DNA of 64,000 nt, taken from assembly GCF_040958695.1 (NCBI RefSeq), contig NZ_CP162599.1, forward strand, positions 530,001-594,000, read 5' to 3'. Below are positions 63,139 through 64,000 of this stretch, in pieces. The notes beneath the pieces are model-generated. The model was not told where the DNA came from. It saw only the letters and a list, made by a program, of their open reading frames with translations, and ran no database searches. Numbering within the stretch: the stretch's first letter is position 1; each line of letters opens with the position of its first letter. This stretch comes from Ornithinibacillus sp. 4-3 (GTDB lineage Bacteria > Bacillota > Bacilli > Bacillales > Amphibacillaceae). Position numbers and translations under genes: made by a program.

Positions 63139-63498
63139 TTGCACATTCAAAGAGGCGAAGTATATTTCGCTGATTTATCTCCCGTAGTTGGGTCAGAACA
63201 AGGGGGCGTTCGTCCAGTATTAATTATTCAGAATGATATTGGAAATCGATATAGTCCTACAGTAATTGTAGCGGCAATTACGGCGCAAATTCAAAAAGCA
63301 AAGTTGCCAACACATGTAGAAATTGATGCTGAAAAATACGGTTTTGATCGAAACTCAGTTATTTTATTGGAACAAATACGCACATTAGATAAACAAAGAT
63401 TGACGGATAAAATTACAAAATTAGATGATGATATGATGGAGAAAATCAATCATGCATTAGAAATTAGTTTAGGGCTTAAAGATATGTATGATAAATAG
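63139..63498 (+). CDS. ndoA: EndoA toxin, MazF-type mRNA interferase
   Basis: 119 residues. [29 protein letters not shown] holds the conserved Arg of the MazF active site, and [21 protein letters not shown] the Thr strand. It cleaves mRNA at UACAU in Bacillus. TTG 63139 follows AGGGGTG. Followed after 216 bases by rsbR, as in B. subtilis. Confidence 0.96.
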   Translation: MHIQRGEVYFADLSPVVGSEQGGVRPVLIIQNDIGNRYSPTVIVAAITAQIQKAKLPTHVEIDAEKYGFDRNSVILLEQIRTLDKQRLTDKITKLDDDMMEKINHALEISLGLKDMYDK

Positions 63499-63714
63499 AA
63501 TGGGCTTCGAACGTAAACATACATAATTCGAGGTCCTATATTTTTGGAAGAATTAACCTAAACATTTCAAATATAAAGAATAGTTATCGATAATAAAGTG
63601 TGTCAACGCTTTTTTATCTAATTATTATGCTTTAATGCTCTGCTGAAATGATGAATTCACTTAGCAGAATTATGATAGATCAAGCTTTCTTTATGATTAT
63701 TGGAGGTAGGCTAA

Positions 63715-64000
63715 TTGGATAATCAATTTAGAGATATTGTGTTAGAAAACAGTGATGTAATTATTAAAAGATGGATTCAAGAGGTAGAAGCATTACGTCT
63801 AGAAAACTATACAGATCAAATATCTGATCGCCTTTTGGATAGTACCAATAGAGAGTTTGTAAATGTGATTTTCCATAGTATACGTAATGAAGGTGAGACA
63901 GCTGAAGTTCGAGCTTTCTCTGAAAAGTTAATTCATCTTGGTTGGCCTTTAAGCTATATTACAGATGGTCTTCATGTATTTCGCCGAGTCATCATTGAAT
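63715..64000 (+). CDS. rsbR: RsbR-type stressosome protein (partial, N-terminal)
   Basis: The frame from TTG 63715 (8 bases after GGAGG) is open to the window edge, giving 95 residues of the globin-like N-terminal sensor domain (IIKRWIQEVEALRLENYTDQISDRLLD, LIHLGWPLSYITDGLHVFRRVIIE). By sequence and position after ndoA it is RsbRA, a core of the stressosome that starts the sigma-B pathway with RsbS and RsbT. The STAS domain lies outside the window. Confidence 0.88.
   Translation, partial: MDNQFRDIVLENSDVIIKRWIQEVEALRLENYTDQISDRLLDSTNREFVNVIFHSIRNEGETAEVRAFSEKLIHLGWPLSYITDGLHVFRRVIIE

Noticed and set aside
1..64000. CRISPR arrays, tRNA or rRNA genes, prophage
   Set aside because: No regularly spaced direct repeats, no tRNA-like cloverleaf with CCA-adjacent features noticed, no rRNA stretches, no phage structural genes.

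Overview
The window is low-GC chromosomal DNA from a spore-forming, Bacillaceae-type Firmicute of the Oceanobacillus/Virgibacillus kind. The evidence is AT-rich codon use, TTG/GTG starts behind strong GGAGG-type ribosome binding sites, T-box and long cold-shock leaders, and many U-tailed terminators. The right end (cshA, ydbS, ydbT, rhomboid, acpS, ydcC-like lipoprotein, alr, ndoAI, ndoA, rsbR) keeps the Bacillus subtilis gene order. The genus is an inference; no marker RNA gene is present.

Layout. 1-5.9 kb: pyridoxine kinase, nicotinamidase, a class V aminotransferase coupled to serA, fosB and a PHP histidinol-phosphatase. 6-12.5 kb: T-box-controlled proS, AlkD-like glycosylase, DCC thiol protein, M20 amidohydrolase, trhO and a cold-shock gene. 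12.5-27.5 kb: an accessory catabolic island with three tandem paralogous peptide-type solute-binding lipoproteins, then a ThDP-dependent enzyme, two M20 hydrolases, a succinate-semialdehyde-type dehydrogenase, a class III aminotransferase and a YtcJ-like amidohydrolase. 27.5-44.5 kb: mixed housekeeping genes, htrA divergent from a two-component system, typA/ylaF, a CapA-like lipoprotein, and a YkoGH-like two-component system with a PepSY protein. 44.5-48.2 kb: a fourth solute-binding protein with DUF917 and AroM-family genes. 48.4-53.4 kb: GNAT, manganese catalase with a DUF2642 protein, a frameshifted Bcr/CflA transporter, a glutaredoxin-like protein, YppG and an esterase. 53.4-64 kb: the conserved ydb/ydc-alr-ndoA-rsbR block.

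How the genes work together. In the island, imported peptides or N-acyl amino compounds would be hydrolysed by the M20 and amidohydrolase enzymes, transaminated, decarboxylated by the ThDP enzyme and oxidised by the aldehyde dehydrogenase. The substrate is unknown. Both halves of the island (the binding-protein genes and the ThDP gene) carry a sigma-A-like promoter, then a similar structured leader of three nested helices with compensatory differences, an A/T-rich hairpin and a CcpA (cre)-like site. This shared leader is the best candidate in the window for an undescribed regulatory system.

Other structure. A family of five related intergenic repeats (three of about 145-167 bp, two reduced to 36-37 bp hairpins) is scattered through the window; one copy supplies the last codons of acpS. 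A second, GC-rich repeat family ends in a GAGCTAGACA-type tail. Several other inverted repeats lie in gaps. No tRNA, rRNA, CRISPR array, complete insertion sequence or prophage was seen.
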